The notes: generated by a model not told the origin, from the sequence alone. A stretch of 64,000 nt of DNA from Bursaphelenchus xylophilus (GCA_904066235.2 CAJFCV020000001.1:10907291-10971290), one strand, 5' to 3'; positions 23,278 through 37,230 are shown, counted from the first letter of the stretch. Numbers and translations: made by a program.

Positions 23278-26200
23278 CAGAAAAAAGAATTTTTTCCAAA
23301 AAAGCAATTTTCTAGGCCTGTTTTACATTTCGATTGCACGACTTTGAGATAAAACGAAAACTGTCGTCCATAAATCACTTGATTTTTCGTTGATTTAGCG
23401 CCAAAAAGCCCTTGATTTCGCTGGGTTGTAAATCCATTCATTATCGCCAACTCCACTTTTCGGCATGTTTTTTTGTCTCTTTACAAGTGCAGATTAATAT
23501 CGCGGCGTAGATCGTCTTACGGTCTCAAGAGCTGTGGTAATTAGCATGGGATTTTGTTTTGATTATAACAAAGATCTAGGATCAAATTTTGATGAGACTT
23601 GCCCAAGCGTATGTCTGGCTGTAATTCGTATCTTTACAACTCCAATTTGGCCTCCTTATGTAAACAAATCCGTCCAGAAACTCGATTAATTTATATTCTC
23701 GCTGGCAAAAGTCAAATCTAATTCGCCTCCCCGAGGCGAACTTTCGAAAACGTTTCTCGGGGCCCCACTAAAAAACGACAACGCACCTGTTTTTACGATC
23801 CGACAACGCGATTTATGGACCTTTTTTCGCTTGCGAATTGGATTAGAGGCCCGCTTTGTGCCATTTGTAACGGCGACAAGGCTCGGGGCGGTTGCGTAAT
23901 CGATTTTACGGGACCTATATTGTATGTTTATGAGAATATGTATAGTAAAAAGTAAAAATTTTGAGGAATATAAAGAGTTTTTGATGATTTTTTGAATTTT
24001 TTTGAAGATCTTGAAAAAATTTTTGGATTTTTTTGTATTTTAGCGATTGGCGAGTAAAGTTCTTGTCTTGATTATTTCTGGAAAGGTCTGTGGATTTGGT
24101 TTAGAGGGCGTGAAAATAAGAAATCGCTAATTTTTTCAAAAAATACCTCGGAATATTATCCATTATGATTTTTCTTACTTTTTGGAGTTTTTTGGCTTAC
24201 AACTGCTTTGCTACAACTTGATTATATAAAATATTGCTTGACCTTTGAATTAAAACCCTTTCGAATATTTGAAACCCATTTTGAATATCCAAAATACTCA
24301 AAAAAAAATACCAAACATCTTTCATCGTATAACATGTCGCCAAAAGGCCAGAATTGAGTCTAAGGCCAGGAAATATTCCAGATGGCTTCCCGCACCGTAT
24401 TTTACCTTAATTTTTATTTTTCAACTCTGAACTCGACCATTTTCTCCAATTTATCTCATGTTTTCTCTAATTCGACCTCCACCCTCCCAGTTTTCGGAAT
24501 GACCCTTCAAAACAATGGCGATATAACAAACGGGCATTCGGCATACCATCGCAGCATTCATCCGCGCCGCTTTCACGTTCCACCGCACTCAGCGCACCTC
24601 CTAATTTGGGTTCCTAAAAAGCGGAAATCCCATTGTTTCGTGAGGCCTTGAACCGGCGGTTATCGGGATCGGCAAACAAGTGACAAAAACATAATGGAAA
24701 ACATGGGGAATGGCGGTCATTCGGGTTATGGGTGGGCACGGAAATATTGGGTTCAAGTGGGTTTGGCAGGGGGATAAGTGGACCGGATCAAATAGATCCC
24801 AAACTTGGGTCGGATTTGGGTTACAACGGGCGCTCAAAGAAGGGTTAACGGGGGGTTTTGGGGTTTGTAAATAATGTTTTTGTTGTGTAATGAGTCTGTT
24901 TTGACTTATTTTGTTATTTATCGGTCAAAATTTTTGAATTTAAATTCTCCCGCCAACTTTGGCATTCTGTTGCATGTTCAAAATTTGATTCAAAACTGGT
25001 AGAAGACAATGCCTCACTAATTTTTAAGATGTTTACAATAGTAAATTTGTTGTGAAAAGGAGCAAACTATCTATTATGACGCATTATATTATCCATGATG
25101 ACTAAAAACTCCTTTGATCACATAGAATTTTCTTCGAGTAATATGATCTCAAAATTAACTCTAGGTTTTCACAAAAAACCTTCAAATTACCGGTATCCAA
25201 TCCAACTTTCCAATTACTCTTTATGTTCGACGTTATATTTGATTTTTGTCCCTGATCCAGGACTTTCCCGGCCTTCAAGATCGTTTATTTTTTATGTAAA
25301 CCTCCTCCAATCCCGAATGAATCGCTCGCCAAGAACCTGGGTAATTAATTTCGGGCCATTCCGAAGGTGGGTCAGGGCGAAAACGGGGGACAGTTGGAGG
25401 CGAATAAAGTGCGGTCAGTGTTTTCCCGATTTTTTTTATTATTGACAAGATAAGAATGGGTAAACTTTGGGTTGGAGGATCTCGGCGTTCAAGTGGGGTC
25501 CGGAAAACGCAAGGCCAACTTTTGTTATTATTTTTTGGAGGAGTTATTCTTCCTTATTGTTTGAATTGGTGACGATTTGAAGGATGGAGAGTATAAAATA
25601 GGGGAGCAGAAGTTGAGCTGAGTGTGAAGATTGATATGAATTGAGCGAACAAAGGAGCTGGGGTTATTTTTAGATCACATGAAGGTGATTTTTTAAGATG
25701 CTGAGTTTAGTTATTATACATACATCAATTTTAGGCAATTTTTCGGCAAAAATTTGACTTTTCTTGAAAAATTAAAAAAATGATTTCGTATTTTAGTAGG
25801 ATATTACTATTTAGAATGTCAGCTTTTTCATTTCGTATTTTAAACTTAATTCCGCCATGATTTCAGCCTTTATTTTGAGATTTTTTGCTATTCTTGACCA
25901 AAGCTCTTCATTTTTGATGAAAAAAATCAATAAACAGACTGTAAATAGTCGATAATTGAATTTAAATTTGCTCTGTAGACCTCATATTACCTATATATCA
26001 CTGTAAGAACAGTTATATCACCATAATTTTTTTGAAAAATGAAAAAAAAATTCAGTTTTCTAAAAGTTTCTCACAAGAAATCGCTCCACAAAATCCTTTC
26101 AAACAACTTTTTTGGCCAATTCACCCTCCTTTCCCAAACTTTTTCACGGATCTAATCGCTTTCACGTTCCAAATTTCGCACTCTAAATTTTCCCAAAACA

Positions 26201-29200
26201 AAAAACCCCCAAATTTTTTTCCGATCGAAAAACGAACCGAATTTTTTGGACTGTCTCTTGGCCCGAGTGTGAATCAATGCCCAATCATCTTTGCTGTTTG
26301 GCGAAAGATATTTGGCTCCGATTCTGCGCGGAATTCGATTTTGGGGCGAAAAAAGCGCGGTGAGAACGGAACAGTGGGTAGCCAGAAATGAAGCGCACAG
26401 AACTGTCTTTGTATTCGACGAGGGGAGTTGTCTCTGTGAATAGCGACAAAGATGGGAGTTGCCGGCGTCCTGGTGGAGATTTGGGAGTGATTTGAGGCTT
26501 TTTGGGAGTTATATTGCAGTAGATATAAAATGGAATTTTTTGAAATTTTTTGATTTTTCGATCAAAAAATCATGGATTTTTTTTGAATAAAAGCGAAAAG
26601 GGTACCTTTTAGATATTCATGACCTTCTTTAGACTCTAATTTGCATGATAATCAAAAAAATTTTTTGGTGATTTTGCTAAAAAAATAATATTTTGCCCGT
26701 ATCTTCGCAAATTTTGATGGAGAAAAAATTATTTTTGGCTGAAATATTTTAGTCTTTATGTAGTACAAAATGAGATAAAAAAATACTATAAAACCGAAAA
26801 AAAATTTTGAAATTTTAAAATTTTCGTCCAAAAAATCCGTCATTTCTGCAAAAATTTCCCATCAAAATCCCAGACATCCCTTATCAGGCTCTAATCTAAA
26901 TTTTGAACGAATTTTGAAAATGTTTTTTTACTTTTTTTACAGTATCCCTCTCATTTTTCCATATTTTTTTCTTGCGCAACACCCCCACTTTCAACCCGTC
27001 CAAAGCAATTTGTTCTCCCTCAAATCGGTGTTGACGATGTGTTATTTCGGAACGTACCGACATTTCAAACTTGGGGGATGCGCTTTTTAACTCTTTCCGA
27101 AATTTATTCCAGTTTTTTGCGGCGCCTTTTGTTCCCCCTCCCAACTTTTGATTTGACTGATCTTTTACAACGGACCCGTTGAAGCCGAGGGAAGGCGATC
27201 AGACGGGTTGAGGATAAAAGAAGTTGGAACGATGTTCTTTGCGGGAGGAACAAAGTCTGGGTTGAAAATTTGAATATTATGAAAATTTGTTTAAATTTTT
27301 GAAAATATCGGGATTTTTTGATTTTTTTGATTTTTAAATAAATCGGATTTTCACTAAATTCTGTCAGTATGAAATTTATAATTTTCTAATTAAATTTTTA
27401 GAAGTTTTTAAAAGTTTCATATCGCGTTATGCAGAAATAACCGAGATCTGAAACTTTTTCTAAACATAAAATTAAGGGTTTTTTTTCAATTTCGTTAAAA
27501 ACTTGAGAGAATTTTAATTCAGTGGTTTCTAACAAATTTCTGAACGTTTCAGACCGCACTATGCAGAAATAATCAAGTTATGACACTTTTAGTTTCAAAC
27601 AAATAATTTCCTGCCAACGTTGGCATTCCGTGTCAAGCCTTGAAATGATTGCCAAAGCACTCTAAATTACTTTTTACTCCAGTTACAGTCATAAAATATT
27701 AACTTTCTGTATTATAATAATTTACCTTATACTTGTCCTTTTCAACAATTTTTTTTTATATTATAATATCTCTGATAATTTAGCTATTTCCTTACTGTAA
27801 ATCCTTTTTTTGCTCAAAAACTCTGCAAAATTTCTGTTCCGCTCAAAAAAATGGCTGTAATAATGTCATATCCTCGTTGAAATATCCAGTTGAATCTCCT
27901 TTTTTCGGATCAAATAGACCTTTTTTCGGATTTTAACTGGAAATAAAACGATGATTTTACGATTATGATGGCCCTTTGATCTTCTGTTTTTTATTGTCTG
28001 GACATTTTTACGATTTTTAAGAGTTTTCAAATTTTTTTAAATTTTTTAAAATTTTAAAACTTTGAAAGTTGCTTTCCAAAACGAGAATTTTTGATTTTAG
28101 ATAGTGTTTTCGGGAATTTTAATTATTTTGAAAAGCATTTCAGTTAATTTTTAAATTTGAAAATCCATTTTTTCAACATTTTGGACCTTATTTTAGCTGA
28201 TTTTCGATCAAATCTTAGCCAAAAATCACTTCAATTTTCCCGATTTCTCTCCAAAAAGATATGCATTTCCCATCCTTAATTGCGTTACCCAACCACCTCC
28301 AATATTTGTCGCCGTAAATCGCTTTCAAATCCCGCGGATTTGCCGGTTCCGGTCCCCTACTTTAATATAATCGGGCCTTTTGACCCTCAAACAAGGATCC
28401 GCTCACCTGCCGCCCACTTGACAGTGCCGTTGCAGCGGTCTTTGTGTCCAAAAAAACAAAGGCTTGGCCACTGTTTCTTCCGGCCCATCCTCTTTTTTTG
28501 GCCCGAAAATGCGCGCCTCAAAGGGGGCGGAGCTTCGAAGGGAAAGGGTTGCAAGTGCCGGAAAAAGAGAGTTATGCAATCAAAGGGAAATGCAGCTGCT
28601 GAGCTTTTGTTTGGACCAACGATTGGTCATTGTTTTGACTCCGCAATTAGCGGAAGTCTGTGGAAATTTTGGGGGAAATTGTAGTTGTAGTAGTGGTTCA
28701 TGCAGTTGAAAAATGGTGATTATTCGCTGTTTTGAACATGATGTCTACATTAAAAACCTTTTTCTTATTTCTACAGGCTATTTAGAACTTACAAGAACAG
28801 TTTTTTGCTTTATATAAACTTTTGGAGAAGTCATAATATCAAGATGTTATTCATGATGATTTAGTGAATATTGATCTATTTTCAAATGAATTCTTAAAGA
28901 ATCTAAATGTTTTTTTATATTTGTTGGCTTTTAAAATACGCTGGGCTTCTTTGAGTATCGAAATAGCCACTAAAATCAACATTTTTATCCATATAGATTA
29001 TCCATGATGACCATGGATAATATAGTTTGCAAATTATGTTTAAGATGGACGTTAAACTTCAAACACTTTACAAAAATACATTCTAATCTCTATACAATTT
29101 TCACAAAGCAATTTACTGGTTTTTTATCAGAAATTTTCCACTTTTCGCCAAAATATTCATCATGACCTAGTATAATATATTCTGCTAGATTGCCCACTTT

Positions 29201-30402
29201 AGTGCTTCATTAACTTGAGATGACCTTATAAATCGTTTATAATCTCAATTTACAGAGCAATTTGCTTGATCCCCTCAATCCACATCTGTTTTTTGTCGAA
29301 TAAACGGGCAATTTTATGATTTTATGGGTTTTCTTATGGACATATGTTTTTTCATGCGAATTTTTACAATTTTTATGACAAAATCGTAGTGATAATGCCT
29401 CGTAAAGGTCGAAACAGCACTATTTCTTTAATTGTTCATATTTTCAAGCGGTTTATTTTGAGATTTTTTAATGAAAATTACATTTTTTTTCAAATTTTTC
29501 CTATTTCTGAAATGACAAATGTTATATCCCAATATTTATTGTCTAACAGAAGGTTCAGAACGTCTAAGATATCGAGAAAAAAAACAGAAGCAAAATTGAT
29601 GGATGGGAGGGGGGTTCAAGGCGTTATAAAGAGCTATCGATTCGATTGCGCGGGGAAAATAAAAAAAATGAAAAGAAATCGTTTTATTAATTTTTTGTCG
29701 GCTAATTCTTTTTGCTTGTGATTTGATCAATAAAAATTAGCTCGAAAAGGAGGGAAATGACAGGTGTAGAGGTTTATTGAGGGAAATAATTGAATTTTTT
29801 GAAGGCAAAAATTAGATTTTTTGATCGTATTTTAGGAAAAAAAAAATATTTGAAGTTTCTTTCTAGCTAAAAAATTATTTTTTAATTAAAATGATTTTTT
29901 TTTTTAATTTCGAAAAAAGTTGATTTTTTTATGATTTTCTAAAAATTTTGCCCAAGGGGAAATTTCAAATTTTTAAAAAATTTGGCGTGGATAAAGATGA
30001 ATATATTTTATTAATTTTGCAAAATTTTTAGATCGTGTTTTACAGAAATATCGGAGTTATAGCGCTTCAAAGTTCAAAAAATCTAAAAAAAAAACCAAAA
30101 AAAATTATAATTCTTTATTTTTTCTATTTTTTATGCTAAATTATTTCTTTTTGCTCTTTTGATTTTACTTTTTTACTCTTCGTTATATTAAAAAAACCTT
30201 AAATTTTTATCAAAACCCCTAACACTCTGACTCATACTTTTATCATCATAATTTCCCACTTATCTTTTTGCAATCTTCTTCCCAGCCATCTGGGCTGTCG
30301 TGATGACTATTCGACTCCAAATTACTGCCCATTTCCTATTAGTAATCATCGACTTTTCAGACTAATGGGAATCAGTAACCTCATGTAAAATTGGACCTCA
30401 AG
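23278..30402. other. Gene-free 7 kb upstream of the semaphorin
   Basis: I find no gene. Unique, less AT-rich islands at about 23320-23900, 24380-24850, 25250-25640, 26080-26480, 26960-27250 and 28280-28690 alternate with A/T-rich filler. CGCGTTATGCAGAAAT repeats are at about 27418 and 27545. CATCATGAC/CATGATGAC-type motifs occur near 25095, 28853, 29003 and 29159. The islands are candidates for distal regulation of the semaphorin. Confidence 0.35.
30351..30360 (+). promoter_or_regulatory. Possible trans-splice acceptor of the semaphorin mRNA
   Basis: GACTTTTCAG followed by ACTAATGG, about 42 bases before the ATG at 30403. It matches the nematode 3' splice consensus and could receive a spliced leader. 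No upstream exon is evident. Confidence 0.35.
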
Positions 30403-33400
30403 ATGAATGTTTTATTGCTTCTAATCCTGTTCGCTATAAAAATCAACGCCGAGAACTCGGAGAATCTGAACCCGAAGCCGAGGAATGTCATCAATGAGGG
30501 TAAGGGGTCATTTGAATTGCTCATTTGGGCCGTTAAATCCGAATTTTTTGGCCGAAACGGCTGGAATTTGTTGGATTTGGCTATAAAATTGATTTTAATG
30601 GCGAAAAAGAAGAGTTGCTGACATTTCAAATGGCCATAAATAGTTAGATTAAACATGGAAAAAAATTTTTTGGCCTTTTGAAAAAAAATATTTTTTGGTA
30701 TTTTGCACTGTGCGATTTTTTTCAATTCAAATTTTTACCGGTAAATAAGGTAAAGGGCCGTGATTTTTCTCTGCAAATTATAATATCAGGCTATTTACAT
30801 AGTATTTCAGGCATTTCAGTCATCCTCGCCGTCTTTTTGACCGAAATTTTTTTCAAAAATAAAAATTTGACCTTGTTTTAGGCAACAAATCTGAAATTTT
30901 TGCCGAAATCTTTGATTTTTCTGGCAAAGCAATGTAGAATTTTGAATAATGTTTTGTTTGTAGCTGTTTTTCATTAATTTCAATCAAAATTTTATCCATT
31001 TTTGCAAATTTTTTTTTAATTTTTCGTCTAACACAATATAAAAAATCTAAATTTTTAATCCAAAAATAGCATTTTCTTCCTTTTGCAACTTTCAAAAGTT
31101 CGTTTCAACCTTTTCCCATCGCATTCCCCTCCACTTTATTTATAAAAAATCACCTGTTCGAGGTCAGTTAACATCCCCCAAACAATGGGTGATTAAAGGC
31201 CGTTCCATTATTAATGGCCTCAGGGCAAATGGGACTTTTCTGACTTTTCTGGACTCTTAAAAATTAGTTCTGGCTTAATTAATGAGATTTTCGGGGAAAT
31301 TACCGTAGTTTTATATGATCCTAGTAATTTTAAAAAGTTGTAATATCAGTGTAAATACGATAAGTTTACTTTTTTTATAACTTACCAGTAATTTTAAGAG
31401 TCTGTAAAATTTTTTTGCCCCATTTTGATTTCCATTTTGCGACCCCTGAGACCCCACTACAATATGGGGGCTTTCGGGGAAAGAAACTTTGGCCATCGGA
31501 TAAAAGTTCCGTCGTTTCGCGGCCCTAAACGCCCTCCCGGGATCGGATGTCATGATAATCCGCCGATTGGAGGCTTTGAGTGGCGACATTATGCCAAAAA
31601 TTCCCTTGAGGGCGCAGTTCGGGAATGGAGAAAATAGGGCCGAAAATCCTGGGGAATAATCGAAATGACAACAAGTGCAGGGAAATGATATAGAGGGGAA
31701 AATAATTGGAAAACGGCCGTATTTTAGGAGAATTTTGAATAAAATTTTATAAAATATGTCATGATGACATATTTTTTGAAAATTTCAAAAATCGAAATAC
31801 ACCTTAAATTTCATAGCCTATTTTCTATATGGTTTCAACGAAATTGTCAAAAATTTCATAAAAATATGTCATGATGACATATTTTTTTGAAACTCTAAAA
31901 CATCCAAAAGTTGTCAAAACAGGTTTTTCAGACCCAAAAAAAGTGTTTATCCACCTAAAATACGAACCCCCATATTCTCTCCCCCGCGATTTTCTTGCCG
32001 AAATCCAGCACCATGACGCCTAATCTGCATAATTACAGTGAAAAGCATGTCGCGAATCACTCAAATTATTCGAAATTAATGAGAGATCCGGTCATTACCC
32101 CTCCTCTCGGTTGACATTGCGCAACGAGCGGATTAAAATTGACTCCAATTTTAATTAAAAACCGAATGCAAATAATGGACATTAGCTATACGGGCATTGG
32201 GGAATAAGAATGAGGCAAATCGCCGCAGGGAAAATAAGATAATCGGAGAAAGAGGAATCTGCATAATGAGTAGGATCTAGTTAAGACAATTACAGGGAGA
32301 CAATTGGAAATATCGAGGGGTTTGAAGTCAAATCGACCTTATTTTAGACATCAGATGGGGATTTTTGGGAAAAATGAGTATAAAATTAAAAATATATGGT
32401 TTTTTGAAACGACGATTGAATTTATAAATTCTATGGACCTTTTTGGACCTATATACTAGTATTACTGCAAAATAATCTTCTTCAAATTTTGTCATTTTTG
32501 TCATTTTACCCTTCAAAGTCATCAAAAAAGCCTTATAATTATAAAAACCTCAAAATGCAAATTCAATCCTCAAATCTATGAATCAATAAGCTATTTAAGA
32601 GAAAAATACGATGCAAAGATGTCTCAACTCATTTATATCACCACTGTAATCTCAATTTTCAGGTTCAAACCAAGTGAAATATCAGAGTGCGGCCGGCGCT
32701 CAAGAGAACTTCCGACTAGTCGATGTTTACGGCGATTCTGTGATTATTGGAGCCCGAGATGCCGTCTACAATCTGTCAATCCAATCATTGGATCCAAAAT
32801 TTGTAAGCAAAACTTATCGTGGTGGAATTCCAAAAAATATGTCATCATGACATGTTGAAAATGATAAAGATTGATGTTCTGAGCTTAGTACTGGTTATTT
32901 TTGAGGAAAAAGATTCTAAAAAAGATTTGGTTTTACCTTCCAAAAAAAATCCGTCATCATGACATTTTTAAATTTTCCAAAAAATCCGTCATCATGACAT
33001 TTTTAAATTTGATGAAATCTCAAAAATTATTTTTTTTTCATTTTATTAACTGGTCAAAACAGATGCCCAGAAAAAAATTCCGAGATACTGACCATTTTTC
33101 CGCGTCATCATGACTTATTTGTTTAGAATTTTTCAAAATTTTCCCGAAATTTTTTGATTTCCCCTTATTTTCCTCAATTTTCAGACGATCCAATGGCCCG
33201 CACTAGGTCAAACCATCGAAGAATGCCATATGAAGGGCAAGTCCGAGGCCGAATGCCACAATTTCATTCGAGTTGTGGCACCGTTGCGCAACGGACGCAC
33301 CCTAATTTGCGGAACTCACGCGTTCTCCCCGCAATGTCGGGAATATGATTACAATTTGGCGGAGGATCGATTCGTGGACAAACAAGAGTACAGTGGGCAA

Positions 33401-36400
33401 GCGATTGCTCCTTATGATCCTAGGCACAACTCAACTTATGTATATCTTCGCGAGAGTAATGACATTTTTGTGGGGACGGTTTCGGATTTCGGGGGGAATG
33501 ACCCATTGATTTATCGGAAAAGATTACCGAGAGGAGAGAGTTTGAGGACACAGAAGGACGACCTGAGAGTCATTGATTGTAAGTTCGAAGTGGTTGACTA
33601 AAATTTGAAACAATTAAAAAAATTTTTTTCAAACAAAAATTCGAAAAATCCGTCATTATGACACAGAAAGGGGGCAAAATTGAGTTATCCAAAATTTTAC
33701 TGTCTCTTTACTACTTACCACACATGATGTAAATTTCAAATTTATGAATTTCCGTTAATTAAAGATGTCATCATGACATGTTTTCTAAAAGAAATATTGA
33801 AGAAAACGTCATTGTGACTGGCAAAACGGTCAACTCAAGTAAAAATGTTTACTACATCGATTTCAGTAAATAAATTAATCTCAAATTTCTCAATTCCTTG
33901 CTGATTGCACATGTCATCATGACGGATTTTTTGGAAATTTTTCAAAAATTTCTTTTTATTCAAAAATTGAAGGAATTGAGAAATGACAGTTTATTTTACT
34001 GTATAAATTTCTCTTCAGACCCGGACTTTGTCGGTTCCTTCGTCTACAAAGAGCACGTCTACTTTTGGTATCGAGAGAAAGCCGCCGAAAGTATGGACAA
34101 CAACCACGAACGCCAAACCTACGCTCGGGTTGGTCGAGTCTGCGCCAACGACCATGGAGGCCCATCGCCAGCCCAGGATCGGTGGTCATCCTTCCTCAAG
34201 GCGCGATTGAACTGCTCGGTCCCCGCTGATGTTCCCTTCTATTTCAATGAATTGCGTAAGTTCGCTTTAATGGTAGTGGCTGGATTTTCTGATCACGAAA
34301 TTGGATGAAATTTTTGATTTTGAGGTTTGAGGAGATCGACATTTTTACGGAGCCAAAATTTAAAATTTTCTGTAAAAAATTGGCCTTAATTCAGAGCTAC
34401 CCCATGTGTAATATACCGATTTTTCTGACATTTATGGTTGTCTGTTAGCTTTGTAACATCTAGAGAAATTTCTGGAAATAAATATTTTTATTCGTATTTT
34501 ACAAAAATGACAAAAATATGGCATTTTCTATTTAAAAAATCTTGACTTTCAATTTTTCCGAAAATTTGTAGAAATCAAGATTATTATTTTTTATGGCATT
34601 TCTGAAAGTTTCAAGCTGTATTTTGCCCAAATAACTGAGCTATAGACTTTTTAACTTCAAAAAATCTCATTTTCAATATCCCAAAAATTTGCCACAAAAT
34701 CCAACTCTCCGTTTCAGAGTCCATCAGTGACCCGATTGAGGACGGTAACGGCGACGCCGTCGTATTCGGCGTCTTCCAAACCTCCCGTTCTTCGGTTCTC
34801 CTCTCGGCCGTCTGTGCCTTTCGAATGAGTTCCGTCCAAGAACTGTTCGACCACGGTCGTTTCAAGACCCAACGCACGCCTCAGTCGGCCTGGATTCCCA
34901 ATCAACGCTTCTATACGGCGAATCAGGAGAGGCCCGGGAAGTGTGTGATGGACAGTCGACGACTGTCGGATGTCTCTTTTATCATCAAAAACCCGTTGAT
35001 GTATGACCTGGTCCAGGCCGAAGGGAAGCGGCCGCTGTTGGTGGAGGGGCCCGCCAAGCCCGAACTCACCGCCATTCATGCGATCAAGCCGGTCAAGTCG
35101 GTGCGCGGCCAACTTCACAACGTCATCTATGTGGGACGACATGACGGAACGATCGGGAAAATCGTGGAGACAGCGAGAAATCAGACAACAGTCCTGGCCG
35201 AGAATGTCCGCGTTTTCGAAAACCATGTCCCTGTGATTCAAATCGCGTCGGCCTCGGATCTGGAGCTGTTGGTTGTCGCCAAAGATCGAGTAATCAAAGT
35301 GGCCGTCCAACATTGTGACAGTCAGACGAGTTGCTCGTCATGCGTGAGGCTGAGGGACCCGCATTGTGCGTGGGACATCTCGGCGAAACGATGTGTCCAC
35401 AGAACGTGAGTTGACGGTTTTTTAACAAATTTTCTACTGGAAAATGAGATTTTTTGAAGAAAAAAATAAAAAAAATCTTAACTGTTACATTAATCGACCT
35501 CCATTTCTTCAGTGACTGGTCTCGTGGAAGCTTTGTCCAAAATGTTTTGACCGGCATCTCCGAGCAATGTCCCAGCTCAGTGTACGCCCAGACCATCGAC
35601 GAGAACAGTTACGCGATCGATGTGAACGGGCCCGGATTCGGAGAGCAGATTTTGTTGGGACAAATAAAGTCAGAGGGCCTCAGTAATTCCACAACCGACT
35701 CGGCATCCTTTACGGTCACCATGACTATCATTGCGGCGATTATGTGCGCTTCTTTGGTCGGGTTTTTGGTGAGTTTTTTTCTCTTTTTTTGAGGTACCGG
35801 GTTTCCTACTTTACAGGGGAAAGTATAAAAAATATACAGTAAAACCTCCGTATAACGAATCACAAGGGGCGAAAAATATTTGCCATACCAATGGTTTGTT
35901 ATACGAAGGTTCTCATTTTAGCCTAAAATCGACTCCAAGGACCTCTAAAATTGTTTGTTATAGGCAGGTTTGTTCTACAGAGTTTTCAAATCAATTTTTT
36001 TCGATTTTACAATTTCATGATGACTTGAAAACTCTGTACCAGAAATTTTCATACAAAAAAGCCTTCCTGTAACAAACACTTTCACAAGTCTCCAAAATCA
36101 ATTTTAGGCCAAAATGAAACTCGGTATAACAAAACCTTTCTATAGCGAAAAAAAATTTTGATCCCTTGGGTCAATTTTTCAATGACTTACCTTTCAAATC
36201 TCACATTCCCCACCTTCATCTTGCCCCATTTCCAGATTGGCTACCGCATCTCCAAATACCGCGCCGCGCAGCAGCTGGGCTCGCCGGTCGGCTCCTCCAA
36301 CGGCTCCGACTGTGACTCGTACGGGCGGGCGCGCCTCACTCGGCACGACTCGTTGATTATGCAGCACAAGGCGACGGTGGCGTCGGCTCCGGGCGAGCAC

Positions 36401-36619
36401 ATCTACTCATCGGCGCCGGTGAGTCGGGGCGGCGCCGACACCGTATCGCTGGTGTTCAACGCGTCGCTGCACGGCAACCACATGCCCGTGATGACGTCGA
36501 TCTCGAACGGCGGCAGCGGGCTGCAGACGCCGCGCCACGCCGAACGCAACCTGATGCTGGGCCAGTCCATGGGCGCCACGCTGCCGAGGGATTACCGGGT
36601 CCGCAAAGTCTACTTGTAG
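30403..36619 (+). CDS. smp-1: Class-1 transmembrane semaphorin (SMP-1/SMP-2-like)
   Basis: A cell-surface guidance ligand or receptor for plexin, used in axon and epidermal cell positioning. Exons are 30403-30499, 32663-32802, 33185-33578, 34019-34255, 34718-35405, 35513-35768 and 36236-36619 (731 residues; phases 1, 0, 1, 1, 2, 0). Order: signal peptide MNVLLLLILFAIKINA; Sema domain about 50-480, with DSVIIGARDAVYNLSI, RNGRTLICGTHAFSPQC, DFVGSFVYKEHVYFWYREKA and RVGRVCANDHGG; PSI domain with CSSCVRLRDPHCAW (about 500-530); a TM helix around VTMTIIAAIMCASLVGFL (about 590-610); then a cytoplasmic tail of about 115 residues. The TM helix and tail place it with class 1, not secreted MAB-20-type. 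SMP-1 versus SMP-2 cannot be settled here. The last exon is distinctly GC-rich. Confidence 0.92.
31758..33923. repeat. GTCATCATGAC motif series in semaphorin introns
   Basis: The 11-mer or its complement GTCATGATGAC occurs at 31758, 31868, 32841, 32953, 32988, 33103, 33767 and 33913, with one-base variants near 33651 and 33812. Many sit in an extended palindrome such as AATATGTCATGATGACATA. All copies are intronic. Confidence 0.8.
35832..36150. repeat. Copy of the ACCTCCGTATAACGAATC palindromic repeat in the last semaphorin intron
   Basis: AAAACCTCCGTATAACGAATC, then TTTGTTATACGAAGGTT and TTTGTTATAGGCAGGTT, ending in AACAAAACCTTTCTATAGCG. It is related to the copies at 9.9-13.2 kb and 59.7 kb. 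Confidence 0.7.
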
Positions 36620-36802
36620 TTAGCCATCGAGGAGGTGATCAGAATATCAGAGACTGCCAAAAACTCTGCTGAGGATGGTGGAGTGGAATGCACGGGTATT
36701 AGTGTAATTAGTTCAGATATATAATTTATACAGTGTAATCAAGGTAATATTGGAGCACTCTTGGCTCCATTGTTAATTGTGATCTCAGAATTCGCATCGA
36801 TC

Positions 36803-36808
36803 AATAAA
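36803..36808 (+). terminator. Polyadenylation signal of the semaphorin gene
   Basis: AATAAA about 185 bases after the stop codon. Confidence 0.6.
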
Positions 36809-36866
36809 CATTTCCAGCATTATTCATTCGAGTTTATTTGGAAGGAAAATCAATGGTTTGGGTAAA

Positions 36867-37080
36867 TTACAGTGAGGGACCTGATCCAGTGGCAAAAAAC
36901 GTACTATTTTGCATCCGGGAAGTATCAAAAAATGCAGCAAAATGCCTCCCCCTTCAAGTGAAAAAAAAAACTTCGTTCTGAAGGCTCCTCACAAAAAGAA
37001 CGGGCGCGCTTTTGAAATCGGAGGTTTTTCACTTGGAGAGTGAGGCATTTTGCTACATTCTATCAGTTCCCTCATCGTAA
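36867..37080. mobile_element. 214-bp MITE, family also present at 53.7 kb
   Basis: The ends are TTACAGTGAGGGACC and, inverted, GTTCCCTCATCGTAA. GGGAAGTATCAAAAAATG is followed by AGCAAAATGCC, with the inverted GAGGCATTTTGCTAC on the other arm. TTTTCACTTGGAGAG pairs with CTTCAAGTGAAAA. Confidence 0.75.
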
Positions 37081-37230
37081 AATGAAAATTGGCATGGGTA
37101 GATCGTTTTTTAGAACATTTACTACAATCTTTGCTCGTGTCTTTTGAAGAACATCGAGGTTTCTTGCACAGAAATTTGCAAAAATCCGATTCTGTTTTGG
37201 AATTCGGCTTTTCAGATGCTAGAAAAAAAT

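Noticed and set aside
24382..24837. Frames on both strands near 24.4-24.8 kb
   Set aside because: Proline/His-rich composition arises from a less AT-rich unique island; no homology recognised and no intron structure.
26032..26391. 119-residue frame in the gene desert
   Set aside because: Phe/Lys/Pro-rich from AT filler running into a unique island; no signal, domain or splice sites.
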